Origin: a virus
Virus record (IMG/VR): IMGVR_UViG_3300037119_004150
Span: 1-60,457 of that record
Length of the DNA stretch: 60,457 bases
Strand: one strand, 5' to 3'
Shown here: positions 8,298 through 18,189 of the stretch, in pieces
Position numbering within the stretch: the stretch's first letter is position 1
How the letters are laid out: the number at the start of each line of letters is the position of its first letter
The notes under the pieces: model-generated
Database searches by the model: none
Told to the model about the DNA's origin: nothing
What the model saw: only the letters and a program-made list of their open reading frames with translations
Program-made: the position numbers and the translations under genes

Positions 8298-9124
8298 ATA
8301 GCCCAGCATTGCCCTATGGTCTCCGAGATGTCAAGCTGCGTCCTATGGATTCATCTGGCAACTTGGGTACCGCCGTTGACCTCCCCGTATCTCAGACTTT
8401 TAGCTTCAGTGAGGCTGAAGAATTTGAGACGCTGCGGGGCGACGACCGGGACGTGGCCATTCGGGGCCGAGGGCCAAAGGTAGAGTGGGAGCTGGAAGCA
8501 GGTGGTATCTCTCTCGAAGCGTGGGAGGTGCTTACCGGTGGAACTCTGACTAATACAGGTGTGACTCCTAATCAGACTAAGAAACTGCTTAAGAAGATCA
8601 CAGACGCTCGACCGTATTTCTTGGTTGAGGGACAATCCGTCAATGATAATGATGGGGACGTCCATGTTAAGTTGTTCAAGTGCAAGGTCACTGACTCCGT
8701 TGAGGGTGAGTGGGCTGATGGTACTTTCTTCGTTACTAGTTGCTCTGGTGAGGGCATTGGTGATGAGAACGACGACCTGTATGAGATTACTTGGAATGAG
8801 ACTGCTGCTAGCATGACGGGTGGAACTAACGAGATCCAAGCCGTTTATCACAATGCGACTGGTGGTACATTTACTCTCACCTACTCGGCTCAGACTACTA
8901 CGGCAATTGCTTATAACGCAACGGCCGGAGTGGTTCAGGCAGCCTTGGAAGCACTGTCTAACATTGCTCCAGGGGATGTCGAAGTCAACGGTTCTACCGG
9001 GGCTTGGACAGTGGAATTCAAGGGTACGCTTGCTGCTACTAACGTTACTGCTATGACTGTTACTGATACCTCCCTTACTGGTGGGTCTGCAACAGTTGTC
9101 GTGGTTCGTGAGGGCGCAGTTTAA
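8291..9124 (+). CDS. Major tail (tube) protein
   Basis: Forms the tail tube. 277 residues, ribosome site AAGGAGG upstream, ATG 7 bp inside the preceding gene. Residues 1-185 are the tube fold. The C-terminal ~90 residues (Thr/Ala/Val-rich, repeated TAxAYNAT/ALEALS) form an extra Ig-like surface domain, common on siphophage tubes. Confidence 0.86.
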   Translation: MLNSPALPYGLRDVKLRPMDSSGNLGTAVDLPVSQTFSFSEAEEFETLRGDDRDVAIRGRGPKVEWELEAGGISLEAWEVLTGGTLTNTGVTPNQTKKLLKKITDARPYFLVEGQSVNDNDGDVHVKLFKCKVTDSVEGEWADGTFFVTSCSGEGIGDENDDLYEITWNETAASMTGGTNEIQAVYHNATGGTFTLTYSAQTTTAIAYNATAGVVQAALEALSNIAPGDVEVNGSTGAWTVEFKGTLAATNVTAMTVTDTSLTGGSATVVVVREGAV

Positions 9125-9157
9125 TCAAAGTCTTCGGAACCCCAGGAGGTCAGTAAG

Positions 9158-9703
9158 ATGACTAATGTAACAAATGCTAATGCTTGGCGACAGGCCAATA
9201 ATCAGGGTACTGAGTTGAAGTTGCCGAGTGGCAATACTTGCTTAGTTCGTAAGGCTATGGGTCTCCAGGTTTTCCTCCGTGATGGGCAAATTCCCAATGC
9301 GTTGATGGAACTTGTAGAGAAGGCTACGAGCAAGGGAAAGCCTCCTTCCGGTCAGAAGACTGAGGAGTTGAGTGCCGAAGACTTGCTTAAGAACCCTAAG
9401 AATCTTCAATCTATTATTGAGCTTTGTGACAATGTGTGCGTTGAAGTATTGATGGAGCCTAAGGTTTTGCCCGTTCCTCGGGATGAGGAGGGGAAAGATC
9501 TTCCCATGCCCCACCGAGAGACGACTAATGATTTCCTTTGGGTAGACGAAGTCGACTTCGAGGATAAGATGTTTATCTTTAACTGGGCGGTTGGTGGTAC
9601 GTCTAATTGGGAGAAGTTTCGTGGGGAACTCTCTGAGCATGTGGGCGATGTATCAGGAGGCCAAGACCTGGTCATGCCGTCCTTCCCACCTCCTGGCAAT
9701 TGA
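9158..9703 (+). CDS. Tail assembly chaperone, short form
   Basis: Equivalent of lambda gpG: it binds the tape measure and recruits tube subunits. 181 residues, acidic, ending MPSFPPPGN. It lies between the tube and tape-measure genes, the invariant place. The adjoining frame continues to 9890, giving a longer frameshift product. Confidence 0.82.
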   Translation: MTNVTNANAWRQANNQGTELKLPSGNTCLVRKAMGLQVFLRDGQIPNALMELVEKATSKGKPPSGQKTEELSAEDLLKNPKNLQSIIELCDNVCVEVLMEPKVLPVPRDEEGKDLPMPHRETTNDFLWVDEVDFEDKMFIFNWAVGGTSNWEKFRGELSEHVGDVSGGQDLVMPSFPPPGN

Positions 9704-9890
9704 GGATGTTTATACAGCTTACTGTGTTGATCAAGCAGTAGCTACTTTTGGTTCTAGTATAACTGCCGAACTTGATAAGATTGATGACAAAGATCCTAAA
9801 AAGGTTGAACGGAAGCGAGAGGCACGGCTCTACCAACTTTTGGATATTCCGGTTCAACAAAGGTTTAAGTCTTTCAAACAAGGGAGGTGA
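9591..9890 (+). CDS. Tail assembly chaperone, frameshift extension (T part)
   Basis: This frame is open from 9567 to 9890 and encodes a helical stretch (AIEDVYTAYCVDQAV, then KVERKREAR) typical of the second chaperone part. It has no ribosome site of its own and is probably reached by ribosomes shifting +1 (or -2) from the upstream frame; a -1 shift would hit a stop near 9738. A candidate +1 site is CGT GGG G at 9620-9626, where tRNA-Gly can re-pair perfectly. Another is the pyrimidine run near 9680-9692. Confidence 0.7.
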   Translation: MVVRLIGRSFVGNSLSMWAMYQEAKTWSCRPSHLLAIEDVYTAYCVDQAVATFGSSITAELDKIDDKDPKKVERKREARLYQLLDIPVQQRFKSFKQGR

Positions 9891-9893
9891 GTT

Positions 9894-12701
9894 ATGCCTG
9901 ACTACAATCTGGGTACAGCTAGAGGTCGCGTCGATATTGATGGTTCCTCTATCCGAGAAACATCCCGTGAGTTAAAGAACGCGGATATTGTACTCAGACA
10001 AACTGGTCAGTCACTCATTAACTTTGGTACTCAAGCTTTACAAGCTTTCGGGTATGTTGTTAATATTGGTCGAGAGTTCGAACGAAACATGGATTTCGTT
10101 CAATCAGTGTCGGGTGCTACTGAGCAAGATATTGCTCGGTTGACCGATGTAGCTATTGAGTTGGGTAAGAACGGTCCGTTCGGTCCCATTGAGTTATCAG
10201 AATCCTTCATTGAGCTTGCTAAGGCTGGTGTGGGAGTAGATGATATCATCAACGGGATCGGACAGTCCGTTGTTAGCCTTGGTGCAGCTGCAGATATTAC
10301 TACTGAACAAGCTGGGGATATTGTTGTTCAGACTGCAGCGATTTTCGGATTAGCCGCAGAGGAAGTACCTCGAGCTACTGACTTGATCGCTGGTGCAGCT
10401 AACGCATCTATGATTGATGTTCAGGACTTTGCCACTACTCTTAAGTATGCTGGTCCTGTTGCAGCTGCTTTGGGTATTGACCTCGAAGACCTTGCAACTA
10501 CAATCTCCTTGCTTGGTCAGTCTGGTATTAAGGGTTCTCAGGCTGGTACTTCGCTGAGGCAGGTCATGTTGAACCTGTCGGGTGCCACACCTAAGGCCAT
10601 TGAGACCATGAAAGAGTTTGGCATTATTACTGAAGATGGAACTAACATCTTCTATGATGCCGAGGGTCAACTTAAATCTCTTGATCAGGTCTTTGGACTT
10701 CTTGGTGATCATCTTGCTGGCTTAACAGAGCGGCAAAAGAGTGATGCCCTCAGAGATATGTTCGGGGTTAGGCAGTTGCCCACACTTCTGTTCCTTATGG
10801 AGCAAGGTGTTGACGCCTTCCAAACTTTCAATGATGAGATTAATGAAACTACCGCAGCTGATGTTGCAGCCGATCGGTTAGATAACCTTGATGGTTCCAT
10901 CCGTCGATTTAAGTCAACTCTTGATGCGGTCCTTCTGGGCCCCTCTGGAGGATTCCAACTTTTCTTGAAGGATATTGTTGATAGAGGGCGAGACTTACTT
11001 CTTTGGTTTGATGGGTTATCGGATAATAGCAAAAAGTTTATTATTGCTTCTATCGGAATCATTGGTATACTCAGCTTAATGGCTGGGGCTTTCTTGTTGA
11101 CCATCGGTAATATGGTCAGGGCCTTCAGAGTTATTGCAGAACTAAGTCGAATCTTTATTGACCTTATTCCCATCATCGGTAGGGTCATTACTGCGGTTAG
11201 AGCTCTTAGTATTGCGATGTTAACTAACCCAGCAGTGTTGATTGTAGCTGCGATCATTGCCCTGATTGCCATTCTTGGTTATCTGATCTACAAGCTTTAT
11301 ACGACTAACGAAGAGTTCCGGGCCTTCGTTGATGGGCTTTGGCAAAGCATCCAACGAGTCTGGGATAGCATCTTAAACTTCCTTAAGGGTATTCCTAAGT
11401 GGTTCAAGGATACATGGAAGAAAGTCAAGGAATGGACTAATCAAACCTGGGATGACATCTATGAGAAGGTCTCTAATGTCATCGGTGGTATCATTGAGTG
11501 GTTCCAGTTACTGCCCCAGAGGGCAGCAGAACAATTTACAAAGCTCAAAGAAACTGTAGTTGCTAAGTTTAGTGAGATTACTACCGCAGTTTTAGCCTTT
11601 GTAACTGGGATTCTAGGACAAATTGGCGGTGTTTTTGCCACCATTGCTACCTCCATCATTGGATTCTTAACAAGTCTTCCCGGTACACTACTCGCTATTT
11701 TCCAGACTGTAGTTACTACTGTTCTAGCTTTCTTGGAAGAACTGCCTGGTAAAATTGGATTCATCATTGGATTCATCCTTGGTAGTTTTGTTAAGTTCGG
11801 GGTTCTCCTTGAGCAGTGGGCTTTTAATACTTTCATTAGCCTTGTCAATACGATTGTTAGTTTCTTAACTCAATTACCTGGCATTGCCTGGCGATTCTTC
11901 AATCAAGTCCTTAGTACTATCATCAATATTGGTAGTCAAATTGGGAGTGCAGCTTGGAGCATTGGTAATGAAGTCTTCAGTACTCTCTGGAATCTTCTCA
12001 GTGGAATTCCTGGGTTTGTTTTTGACTTCTTTAACTCGGCATTAAGCCACGTCATCAACTTTGTTCCTCAGTTTATTGAGGCAGTGTTCAGAATTGGTTG
12101 GGGCATTATCTCAACTTTGTTCAACTTCCTCTTAAAGTTGCCTGGTCTGATTGCTGATTGGTTTATGTCTGCTCTCAGAATGGCTGTCAGTTTTATCGGC
12201 AGTTTCCTCAGAGTAGCTTGGAGCATCGGTAAGGCAATCATTGATGGGTTGTTCTCAGTCTTAAGAAACTTGCCCTCCTTGGTGTGGAATGCATTGACTA
12301 GTGTTCTTAATGTTTTCAAGAGCATGGTGAGTAGGGCCTGGAATGCGGCTAAGGACTTTGCCGGTGGTCTATGGAATGGTTTTAAGAGTGGTCTTGGTAT
12401 TGGTTCTCCCTCTTACATTGAGTATGCAATGTTTGCGGTTGAGGATCAATTGAAGCATACTGCTGGTGTTTTGAGAAGGACTTTGAACAGTATGAATGCT
12501 CAAATGTCTACTCCATTGACTGGACCGAATATAGGTTTAACTCCGGCTGGTACAGTTGCTCATCAATCGAATGGGACTTTAGTTGTTCAAGGACCGCTGG
12601 TGGGTACAGCTTACATTCGTGAAGAGCAAGATATCTATCAGCTAACTAAGCAACTTAACAGGGAAGAGGATCGAAAGAGGAGGGGTCTTGGCCTTAACTA
12701 A
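9894..12701 (+). CDS. Tape measure protein
   Basis: Sets tail length and helps DNA pass the membrane. 935 residues; at the family rule of about 0.15 nm per residue it predicts a tail near 140 nm. The N-terminal third (about 75-330) matches the phage-tail TP901 core. Strong hydrophobic segments follow around 370-480, then a long amphipathic repeat-like region with Trp/Phe spaced about every 35-40 residues, and a basic C-terminus. GGGAGGT ribosome site. Confidence 0.92.
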   Translation: MPDYNLGTARGRVDIDGSSIRETSRELKNADIVLRQTGQSLINFGTQALQAFGYVVNIGREFERNMDFVQSVSGATEQDIARLTDVAIELGKNGPFGPIELSESFIELAKAGVGVDDIINGIGQSVVSLGAAADITTEQAGDIVVQTAAIFGLAAEEVPRATDLIAGAANASMIDVQDFATTLKYAGPVAAALGIDLEDLATTISLLGQSGIKGSQAGTSLRQVMLNLSGATPKAIETMKEFGIITEDGTNIFYDAEGQLKSLDQVFGLLGDHLAGLTERQKSDALRDMFGVRQLPTLLFLMEQGVDAFQTFNDEINETTAADVAADRLDNLDGSIRRFKSTLDAVLLGPSGGFQLFLKDIVDRGRDLLLWFDGLSDNSKKFIIASIGIIGILSLMAGAFLLTIGNMVRAFRVIAELSRIFIDLIPIIGRVITAVRALSIAMLTNPAVLIVAAIIALIAILGYLIYKLYTTNEEFRAFVDGLWQSIQRVWDSILNFLKGIPKWFKDTWKKVKEWTNQTWDDIYEKVSNVIGGIIEWFQLLPQRAAEQFTKLKETVVAKFSEITTAVLAFVTGILGQIGGVFATIATSIIGFLTSLPGTLLAIFQTVVTTVLAFLEELPGKIGFIIGFILGSFVKFGVLLEQWAFNTFISLVNTIVSFLTQLPGIAWRFFNQVLSTIINIGSQIGSAAWSIGNEVFSTLWNLLSGIPGFVFDFFNSALSHVINFVPQFIEAVFRIGWGIISTLFNFLLKLPGLIADWFMSALRMAVSFIGSFLRVAWSIGKAIIDGLFSVLRNLPSLVWNALTSVLNVFKSMVSRAWNAAKDFAGGLWNGFKSGLGIGSPSYIEYAMFAVEDQLKHTAGVLRRTLNSMNAQMSTPLTGPNIGLTPAGTVAHQSNGTLVVQGPLVGTAYIREEQDIYQLTKQLNREEDRKRRGLGLN

Positions 12702-13494
12702 GACAATTACTTGGAATGGTGCTCCCTCTACTAATGTTGAAGGTCTGGTTATTGGACAGGTAACTAGAGACTTGTTAGGAGTAGCTCGAGGAAGTTTTCT
12801 TTCCGTTGGTGGTAAAGAAGGTTTCTATCACTTTGAACAGGCTCGAGGTGCTAAGAAAATTGTTGCCTCGATGTTTATCGAAGTAGAAAGTTGGCCTACT
12901 GCTCGACGAGCTGCAGTTACTGATTTTGCCAACTGGCTAGATGTAACTGGTGAAGCTAAGTTGATCATCAGTGATGAGCCAGACATCTATTACCAAGCTG
13001 TCCTTACAGACATCCCTTCACCCTCAGAGTGGCGAGATTTCGTCGCTCCTTTCGAAGTGGGTTGGACTTGTCAACCTTATGCCTATGATTTGGATGTAGG
13101 ACAAGAAGCTTGGGTTGATGATATTAGCCATACTCACACTTGGACCCCGGCTTTACTGTTGCCAGTATATCCAGTTGTTGAGATTACTCCTTTGAATGGA
13201 ACCTTAACAGCTTTTAGTTTAACTACTAATGGTTCTTTGATGACCTACACAGGCTCAGTTAGTTCTGGTAATACTCTCTCCATCAACTCTATTGCCCCCA
13301 TTGTAGTTACAGGAAGTAGTACTGATCTAGAGTTAACAGGTGCATATAACCCTGTATTGAGGTCTATGGCTGGAGTTAACGGAGCCTTTCCCATTCTGAT
13401 CCCCGGCTCCAATTCTATGGTTTTTCTTAGAACGGGTGGTACGGCTACTGGGTTTAGTATCTCAGTTACTTATAGAAAGAAGTATAGAGCGTGA
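12688..13494 (+). CDS. Distal tail protein (Dit-like)
   Basis: 268 residues starting at TTG behind AAAGAGGAGG and overlapping the tape measure by 14 bp. The beta-rich N-terminal ring domain (WPTARRAAVTDF; EWRDFVAPFEVGWTC) is typical of siphophage tail-component (Dit) proteins; the C-terminal part is a galectin-like beta-sandwich. It forms the hub between tube and tip. Confidence 0.8.
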   Translation: MALTKTITWNGAPSTNVEGLVIGQVTRDLLGVARGSFLSVGGKEGFYHFEQARGAKKIVASMFIEVESWPTARRAAVTDFANWLDVTGEAKLIISDEPDIYYQAVLTDIPSPSEWRDFVAPFEVGWTCQPYAYDLDVGQEAWVDDISHTHTWTPALLLPVYPVVEITPLNGTLTAFSLTTNGSLMTYTGSVSSGNTLSINSIAPIVVTGSSTDLELTGAYNPVLRSMAGVNGAFPILIPGSNSMVFLRTGGTATGFSISVTYRKKYRA

Positions 13495-14084
13495 CGGGAT
13501 TCTCTCAACCAGTTAACACTGACTCGAATGCGGTTCAAACTTCAGCTGTCTATGGCGACCTTGGTGATGGAACTGATGGTTGGGCTCATAATACTTTAAC
13601 AGCTGACGGGGGTGATGTAACTGCTGGATCCACTACAGATGCAGCTGTTACTAACCCAGCTTCTAGTGCTACCATGATTGCTCTGCTTAAGGGCATCCTT
13701 ACCAACGTGGGAACTACCCCCATTTATCCCTCAGGTTCTACTGTAACTATTGCTGGTTCTGGTAACGTAGCAAATGCTAGTGCAGTAGCTGCTTTGGGAA
13801 CAGCCAGTGGTAAATTAACCTATCTTACTGGATTTACAGTTACTGGAGCTGGAGCTACTGCTGCTTCAGTGATTGCAGTGACTGTTGCTGGTTTATTGGG
13901 AGGTAGCAGAATCTACGATGTGGTGGTTCCTGCCGGAGTAACAACCACAATTCAACCTCTAAATGTTCAGTTTACTTATCCTCTTCCAGCCTCGGCAGTG
14001 AACACTGCTATTACTGTTACTGCAGCAGCCTTCGGGTCCGGAAATACTAATGCTGCCGCAGTGGCACAAGGATTCTACGTTTAG
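13491..14084 (+). CDS. Virion structural protein (fibre/baseplate)
   Basis: 197 residues, GTG overlapping the Dit stop. Rich in Ala/Thr/Gly/Val beta strands, without catalytic motifs; reminiscent of phage head-fibre and tail-tip beta proteins. Role inferred from its place among tail-tip genes. Confidence 0.6.
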   Translation: MTGFSQPVNTDSNAVQTSAVYGDLGDGTDGWAHNTLTADGGDVTAGSTTDAAVTNPASSATMIALLKGILTNVGTTPIYPSGSTVTIAGSGNVANASAVAALGTASGKLTYLTGFTVTGAGATAASVIAVTVAGLLGGSRIYDVVVPAGVTTTIQPLNVQFTYPLPASAVNTAITVTAAAFGSGNTNAAAVAQGFYV

Positions 14085-14092
14085 GAGTTGAG

Positions 14093-14461
14093 ATGAGTGG
14101 ACTTGCCACGTATGGAGCTAATGCCATCTTAAGTGGGACAGCCGTCCCTGCTACTTTATATGTAAAACTTCACACTGGTAATCCCGGGGCAGCTGGAACA
14201 TCCAATGCAGCAGCTCTGAATACTCGTAAGTCATTTACTCGTAGTTCTCCTACTGCCGGAGTCTGTAATAACTTAGCTGACATTGAGTGGCTAGGAGCCC
14301 CTAGTGACGAGAATATTACTCACTGTTCCATCTGGGATGCTGTTTCCGGAGGAAACTGTTGGTTTATTAGTGCGGCAAGTACCCCAGTAGATTTGGACCC
14401 AGGATTTAGTATGGTCATCTCTACAGGAGATCTTGTTTTAACCATGTTGATTTGGACTTAA
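14093..14461 (+). CDS. Tail fibre-like protein, paralogue 1
   Basis: 122 residues. The N-terminal LYVKLHTGNPGAAGTSNAA signature defines a widespread phage tail-fibre family. A paralogue with VYVKLHLGDPGAAGTSNAS is encoded at 53505-53897 in the same late unit. Probably a trimeric or capping fibre module. Confidence 0.75.
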   Translation: MSGLATYGANAILSGTAVPATLYVKLHTGNPGAAGTSNAAALNTRKSFTRSSPTAGVCNNLADIEWLGAPSDENITHCSIWDAVSGGNCWFISAASTPVDLDPGFSMVISTGDLVLTMLIWT

Positions 14462-14462
14462 T

Positions 14463-16013
14463 ATGGCTCAACTTCCCATTGCTCTCATTAGACCTGGAAC
14501 AGGCTTTGGAGCTACAGCATCTGGAGCCAGTTTTGGCTTGGGACCCTATGCTGAAGCTTTGACCGGGGGTTCTACTACTACTGCTCAGCGGGGAGATGTC
14601 TATGTCTCTGTGGCTTGGACTTCTTTGGGAAGTACTCAGGATTATACTGGAACTAGTGGCTGGACTCAAGGTTATAATCAAGTAGTGGGAACGGATAAGC
14701 GACTTGGCATTTTTGCCCATGGAGCTTATCGAAGTGGAGTTGATACCACACCAGGGACTTTAGCAGTAGTTAACGGTACTAATGGAAATGTCCAAGCTCG
14801 CTTTTTGATGGCGGGGGGAGACATGACCACGATGTTTACAGATGCTCCAACAATTTCTTCGGGAACGGGCACGACCCTAACTTCACCAAGTTTAACACTG
14901 ACTCTATATTCTCGTGTTGTAAGAATTTACTTCGTAGCCAATGATGAGGCCATTAGTTCTTTAACTCCCGGGGGAGCTTTTGAGTCAGGTGGTACAAGTG
15001 TTGCCGGAACTGACTGGGCCTGGCGTGTAGTGGATGAGGGCTTGTTCGATCCTGGCAGTGTTGTTCCCAGTAGGAATGCCACTATTACTAACTCAACAGA
15101 GTGGACAGCTATGACAATTGCTGTTCCAGTTAGATTAGACGGTAGACCCATCATCATGTATAGTGGGGGGCATGCTTGGTCTGGTACTGGAACTACAAGA
15201 ACTTTTACTACTGCGACAGTTACTAGTGGTTGGTCTACGGTCGGTCAAAGTCTTCAAGCCAATGATTTATGCCTCGCCATCTTGAGCGAAGGTAAAACCT
15301 CAGATCCTACCCCGAATAATGCCGAATGGTCTATTGTAGAATATGCAACCGGTAACGTTGGTGGTGGGGTAGCTGCAGCTCTTTATGATGGGGTCAACTC
15401 AGTAGATACTACTTTTGAGTTTGGATCGGGTGGTACTGGGCAATCTATATTTAGCATGGTAATTAGGAATGTTGAAGAAGGAACTCCTTACCATGCGGAT
15501 TCTACTGCTGCCACCAATAGTACAATGTCAGCTCCCGCCTTGTCGGCTATTAATACTGCAGATATTGCTTTAGTTAACTATTTTACTGCTAGTTCTTCTG
15601 GAGATACAACCCCCGGAGCTTTAAGTACAGGACTTACTATCCAGAATACTAATGGGAGCAGTGGTAGTTTTATTTGGCGGGCTGTCAGTGGGTATCAAGA
15701 GGCTTTAGGTGTAGGTAGTCATACTGCGGCAACATCTACCCAGACTACTAATAACCCTCAAAGATACGTGGGTATTCATGTCATACTTCATGCTGTTCCC
15801 CCAGTTAGATTTCTCGAGTCAACTGGTTCTATAGACAGTACAGTAGTTTTTGATGGAGTTGGGGCCCCTGGCCCAACAGTTCTAGTAACTAATGTAGAGG
15901 TAGATAGTAATAACTATTTCTCAGGTGTAGCTTATAGACCTCAGGTTGCTCCAGATCGCAGACTCATCTGGGTGTATAATTATGCCGGTCAAAAGGTAGG
16001 CGTCGTTGATTGA
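14463..16013 (+). CDS. Minor tail protein
   Basis: 516 residues, Gly/Ser/Thr-rich beta protein built of two similar halves. Two bases separate it from the paralogue above, so they are coupled. Its later half resembles the C-terminal half of the 54707-56035 protein in composition, and both look like surface-exposed lectin-type domains. Likely host-contact role. Confidence 0.66.
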   Translation: MAQLPIALIRPGTGFGATASGASFGLGPYAEALTGGSTTTAQRGDVYVSVAWTSLGSTQDYTGTSGWTQGYNQVVGTDKRLGIFAHGAYRSGVDTTPGTLAVVNGTNGNVQARFLMAGGDMTTMFTDAPTISSGTGTTLTSPSLTLTLYSRVVRIYFVANDEAISSLTPGGAFESGGTSVAGTDWAWRVVDEGLFDPGSVVPSRNATITNSTEWTAMTIAVPVRLDGRPIIMYSGGHAWSGTGTTRTFTTATVTSGWSTVGQSLQANDLCLAILSEGKTSDPTPNNAEWSIVEYATGNVGGGVAAALYDGVNSVDTTFEFGSGGTGQSIFSMVIRNVEEGTPYHADSTAATNSTMSAPALSAINTADIALVNYFTASSSGDTTPGALSTGLTIQNTNGSSGSFIWRAVSGYQEALGVGSHTAATSTQTTNNPQRYVGIHVILHAVPPVRFLESTGSIDSTVVFDGVGAPGPTVLVTNVEVDSNNYFSGVAYRPQVAPDRRLIWVYNYAGQKVGVVD

Positions 16014-18180
16014 TCTAAACTTTGAAGATCGTTTATTTGAATCTTATGTGATGAAGTTTGCTGTTCCACTTACCAGTCCTCAAGCTACTGAACTTAAAGA
16101 GGACTCTATGTTGGAATACAACGGAGAACAATTTTTCATTACTGATGTTTACAAATCTCGAAACGAAGATGGTCAACTTATCCTTAGAGTCGAGGCTGAA
16201 TCTAGTTGGATGAGGTTGACCGATAGAAAAAGACCCGGTACCTTCAGCTTAAGTGGTGTTAATGCCCGCGTAGGGCTTGAGAGAATTATTTCCGGCATGG
16301 GTTGGACCGTGGGAGAATGTACAACTTCTACCGCACCCTATGCGATGTCACTGACTGATGCGACTGTCTTACAGTTGATCTGGGAATGGGCTAAGATTAC
16401 TGGGAACGAAATTCGATTTGACCCTTCGGCGAAAACAGTCCAGATGATCCCTACGATCGGGGTTCAATTACCAGTCTCATTCCGTTATGAGAGTAATCTT
16501 CAGAGTATTGAACGACATGCTCAACCGCCCCAAGTGACTAAACTTTATCCGTATGGCAAGGATAACTTAAGTATCGCTTCCGCCAATAGTGGTGTTCCTT
16601 ATCTAGAAGATTTTACCTACTATACTCTTCAGGGTTTTACAGAAGCTCAAGCAAGAGCTTTGTATACTAAGGAAGATATCTACTATGATGAGGGCATCAC
16701 AGATGCCATTACATTGTATAATAGAGCCTCATTGTTAATGGATGCTCTTTCTGTTCCAAGTGTTGTTTATACTGCCAAGGTGGTAGATATCCCGGGTCTT
16801 TGGGATACCGACTTGGCTGATTATAAAGTGGGAGACACCGTTCATATCTATGACGAACTCATTGGTGTGGATGAGAGGGCAAGAATTAGTCGCTTAGTTC
16901 GTTGGCCAGATGACCCTGCTAACAATGAAATTGAACTCTCTTTCAATGCAGTAGTTCCTCCCGATACTACCTCTACTACTTCCCGAAGTGACCCTAATCA
17001 AAACTGGGAACTTTTTACCTCTCGGAATGATAATACTAATCGACAGATTAGACTAGGGGATACAGTACTTGCTCGGCTAAAGCTTAGTACTTCCGAGGGT
17101 GCAGAATGGATTGTTGGTTACAATCTTAAGGGAGTAGGAGTCGGTACTGGTACCATAACCATTGATGCTGTAGATGACGAAACTACTTTACCAATCTGGG
17201 ATAGCGAGACTTTCTCGGTTAGTAATGGAGTTCCTTTTCAGTATAGTTTCTCTTATGGTAAAAAGGAAATTCCCTCAGGAACCTATACATTAGTGGTGAG
17301 AGCTAATAGTAACTCCTCTACCACTGGCTTAGACATTGCCCCAGGGGACTCAAGTATGTGGGTTTTAGCTAGGTCCACTACAAAACTCACCATTTCCCTT
17401 GAAGAGTCCATCCGATTTGAGCCTATCAGTGGTGGGGCTTTTATTCAATACTTTACTGTTCCGGATGATATCTCACAGATTCAAATTGAAGCTGTAGGAG
17501 CGGGTGGGGGAGGCGGAGGCTTCCAGAGTTCTGGTGGTCGAGGCGGGCAAGTTTCTGCTAAGTTCCCCGTTATAGCCGGAACTACTTACTCAGTATGGGT
17601 CGGAACTGCAGGAAATGATAGTGAACCAGGGTGGCCTAACGGAGGCTTTGGAGAGAATAGTAGTAACCAGTCTCCAGGAGGTGGAGGAAGTTCTTCTGTT
17701 CAACCTTATGTTACTTATACTACTAACCCCAATGCTCAGCTAAACGCTTTTCTTGGTTCTCTATCTGGAGCCTTAATTGTGGCCGGGGGTGGAGGAGGAG
17801 GTGGAGATAACTTCTTTACCACACCTAATGGCGGTGGTGATGCTGGTTTCTATACCGGGGGTAAGAATGAAGATCTTCATGGTACAGTGGCGACTCAGTT
17901 TGTGGGTGGGTCACTTGTTGGTACAGCTCCGTTTGACGGTTCTTTTGGACTAGGCGGAACTGGTACAAATGTGGGGGCTGTCTTACGTGCTAGTTGTGGC
18001 GGAGGCGGTGGCGGTTGGTATGGTGGCTATGCCACAACTTCAACAGGTGCGGGTACTTATGAAGGCGAGGGAGGAGGTGGAGGATCTGGTTGGGTTCACC
18101 CTTCTGCATTTGACTTGGAATTTGACAATGGTCAAAACTCTGAGGATGGATACATTCTCATTTCATGGAAGTACGAGTAA
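16006..18180 (+). CDS. Tail-tip protein (Tal-like) with glycine-rich tip
   Basis: 724 residues, TTG start. The first ~320 residues match the prophage endopeptidase/tail hub type (ESSWMRLTDRKRPGTF, LQLIWEWAKITGNEIRFDP). A beta-sandwich follows, then a striking glycine-rich C-terminus (about 490-715) with several runs of 5-7 Gly. Such poly-Gly tips form polyglycine-II or glycine-rich adhesin modules in other phages. Probably the receptor-binding end of the tail. Confidence 0.75.
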   Translation: MIDLNFEDRLFESYVMKFAVPLTSPQATELKEDSMLEYNGEQFFITDVYKSRNEDGQLILRVEAESSWMRLTDRKRPGTFSLSGVNARVGLERIISGMGWTVGECTTSTAPYAMSLTDATVLQLIWEWAKITGNEIRFDPSAKTVQMIPTIGVQLPVSFRYESNLQSIERHAQPPQVTKLYPYGKDNLSIASANSGVPYLEDFTYYTLQGFTEAQARALYTKEDIYYDEGITDAITLYNRASLLMDALSVPSVVYTAKVVDIPGLWDTDLADYKVGDTVHIYDELIGVDERARISRLVRWPDDPANNEIELSFNAVVPPDTTSTTSRSDPNQNWELFTSRNDNTNRQIRLGDTVLARLKLSTSEGAEWIVGYNLKGVGVGTGTITIDAVDDETTLPIWDSETFSVSNGVPFQYSFSYGKKEIPSGTYTLVVRANSNSSTTGLDIAPGDSSMWVLARSTTKLTISLEESIRFEPISGGAFIQYFTVPDDISQIQIEAVGAGGGGGGFQSSGGRGGQVSAKFPVIAGTTYSVWVGTAGNDSEPGWPNGGFGENSSNQSPGGGGSSSVQPYVTYTTNPNAQLNAFLGSLSGALIVAGGGGGGGDNFFTTPNGGGDAGFYTGGKNEDLHGTVATQFVGGSLVGTAPFDGSFGLGGTGTNVGAVLRASCGGGGGGWYGGYATTSTGAGTYEGEGGGGGSGWVHPSAFDLEFDNGQNSEDGYILISWKYE

Positions 18181-18189
18181 GGAGGCTGG

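Noticed and set aside
10350-12325. Minus-strand open frames within the tape measure gene
   Set aside because: No promoters or start signals; composition is the shadow of the plus-strand gene.
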